From: Bacteroidales bacterium
GTDB lineage: Bacteria > Bacteroidota > Bacteroidia > Bacteroidales > VadinHA17
Assembly: GCA_003518245.1 (NCBI GenBank)
Contig: DOZA01000014.1
Location: 1 to 7,923, forward strand
Length of the DNA stretch: 7,923 nucleotides
Reading direction: 5' to 3'
Shown here: one piece after another, positions 7,349 to 7,923 of the stretch
Layout of the letters: each line of letters starts with the position of its first letter
Numbering within the stretch: the first letter of the stretch is position 1
Translations under genes and position numbers: made by a program
The notes under the pieces: generated by a model
Databases searched by the model: none
What the model saw: the letters and a program-made list of their open reading frames with translations, nothing else
What the model was told of the DNA's origin: nothing

Positions 7349-7923
7349 TCATTTATTTTTTTTAGTGACAATATATTGTTTCAGATCTCTCTGTATCTGT
7401 TCCTCTTTTTGAAATCCACCTCCCATATGTTGCCAATATACCTCGGCATATTCTACATTAACATCTTTACCATAGTTTTTATTGCCCTCAAGTACGAAAC
7501 CAAAAAAGTCATTCATCTTATGCATATGCCTCATCAGGTCCTGTTGAGAGACATGATGTTCCAGCATCTGTTTCTTGGTATCTATCACTGAAGTTACATC
7601 AACATAGAAATGCGGATCTGCAATTTTACTCCCCAGGGGGTCGCTGAGGGTTAGGGGTGAACTATGGTATAATAGTGGTGTAACTTCAAGGGGTGGTTCA
7701 TCTACGGGAACAGGGTCAAGGGATGATATCATGGCTGCTGACTCAACAATATTGGCTGTTATCCTGTGATCTGAATGATAATCACAAGAAAGATGAGTAA
7801 ACAGTATTCCTGCTTTTACTTTTCTCATAAGTGATATCACTTTAAGCCTCATTTCCTTAGTGTCGAACAGAAACCCGTCCTCGCCCCCAAGGCAATAATA
7901 ATCAGCATCAAGCACGGCAGCGC
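7349..7923 (-). CDS. PIG-L/LmbE-family N-deacetylase, 5'-truncated by window edge
   Basis: Zinc-dependent amidase of the PIG-L/LmbE family, which removes the acetyl group from N-acetylglucosamine-type sugars or conjugates. About 191 residues are visible and the frame is open to the right edge. The GTG at 7915 is therefore an internal valine within AAVLDADYYCLGG, not a start. Numbering from that valine, HLSCDYHSDH at 41-50 gives the second family motif, with the zinc-ligand histidine expected in HSDH and the other acidic and histidine residues matching H-x3-D-x-H-x-D-H. The first motif (AHPDD type) must lie outside the window. Downstream, FYVDVTSVIDTKKQMLEHHVSQ is shortened here to its key pieces: VDVT near 105-108 and the K-x-QML-x2-H-x-SQ helix, a family hallmark. 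YAEVYW near 155-160 fits the usual C-terminal region. The TGA at 7351-7349 is one base before the SIS ATG, so the two are almost certainly translationally coupled. Confidence 0.88.
   Translation of the reverse strand, partial: AAVLDADYYCLGGEDGFLFDTKEMRLKVISLMRKVKAGILFTHLSCDYHSDHRITANIVESAAMISSLDPVPVDEPPLEVTPLLYHSSPLTLSDPLGSKIADPHFYVDVTSVIDTKKQMLEHHVSQQDLMRHMHKMNDFFGFVLEGNKNYGKDVNVEYAEVYWQHMGGGFQKEEQIQRDLKQYIVTKKNK

Noticed and set aside
7348..7371. TTG at 7371 as the SIS protein start
   Set aside because: It is a rare start overlapping the PIG-L gene by 23 bases through an A-run, while an ATG one base after the PIG-L stop gives a natural N-terminus.
7913..7915. GTG as start codon of the PIG-L gene
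   Set aside because: The frame stays open to the right edge, and the first family motif is missing, so the real start lies outside.

Overview
The window looks like a chromosomal fragment of a Bacteroidota bacterium, probably of the order Bacteroidales. This is inferred from four things: a moderate-to-low G+C content judged by eye, an almost complete lack of Shine-Dalgarno sequences before well-supported starts, a candidate promoter of the Bacteroidota type (TAnnTTTG box) upstream of the ROK kinase gene, and protein sequences that read like Bacteroidota family members (IspD, AMP ligase, PIG-L/SIS/ROK set). It holds seven protein genes. The first and last are cut by the window edges. No RNA genes, mobile elements, CRISPR arrays or phage genes were seen.

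Layout. Three plus-strand genes fill the left half: a glycoside hydrolase family 38 (alpha-mannosidase-like) enzyme missing its N-terminus (2-2398), a long-chain acyl-CoA ligase-like AMP-binding enzyme (2439-4112), and ispD of the non-mevalonate isoprenoid pathway (4127-4807). Four minus-strand genes fill the right half, read from the right edge leftwards: a PIG-L/LmbE-type N-deacetylase missing its N-terminus (7923-7349), a double-SIS-domain sugar-phosphate isomerase/deaminase-like protein (7347-6331), a ROK-family sugar kinase (6225-5254) and a small four-helix membrane protein of unknown function (5240-4848). The two groups converge on a 40-base gap at 4808-4847 with no visible terminator hairpin.

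How the genes may work together. On the minus strand a deacetylase, an SIS isomerase/deaminase and a ROK kinase are the three kinds of activity needed to take an N-acetylated amino sugar such as GlcNAc into glycolysis. The deacetylase and SIS genes are separated by one base, and the kinase follows after a 105-base spacer with its own candidate promoter and an inverted repeat. That this is an alternative amino-sugar salvage route, without classical NagA and NagB, is an inference from gene content. The plus-strand genes are less obviously linked. The GH38 enzyme would release mannose from glycans, while the ligase and ispD are lipid and isoprenoid housekeeping genes.

The most notable points are the PIG-L/SIS/ROK cassette, the inverted repeat abutting a Bacteroidota-type promoter in the spacer before the kinase, an apparent serine where acyl-CoA ligases have their adenylation lysine, an A8 tract at the deacetylase/SIS junction that could allow a slippage fusion, and the uncharacterised membrane protein. 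Nothing in the window is clearly a wholly new system.
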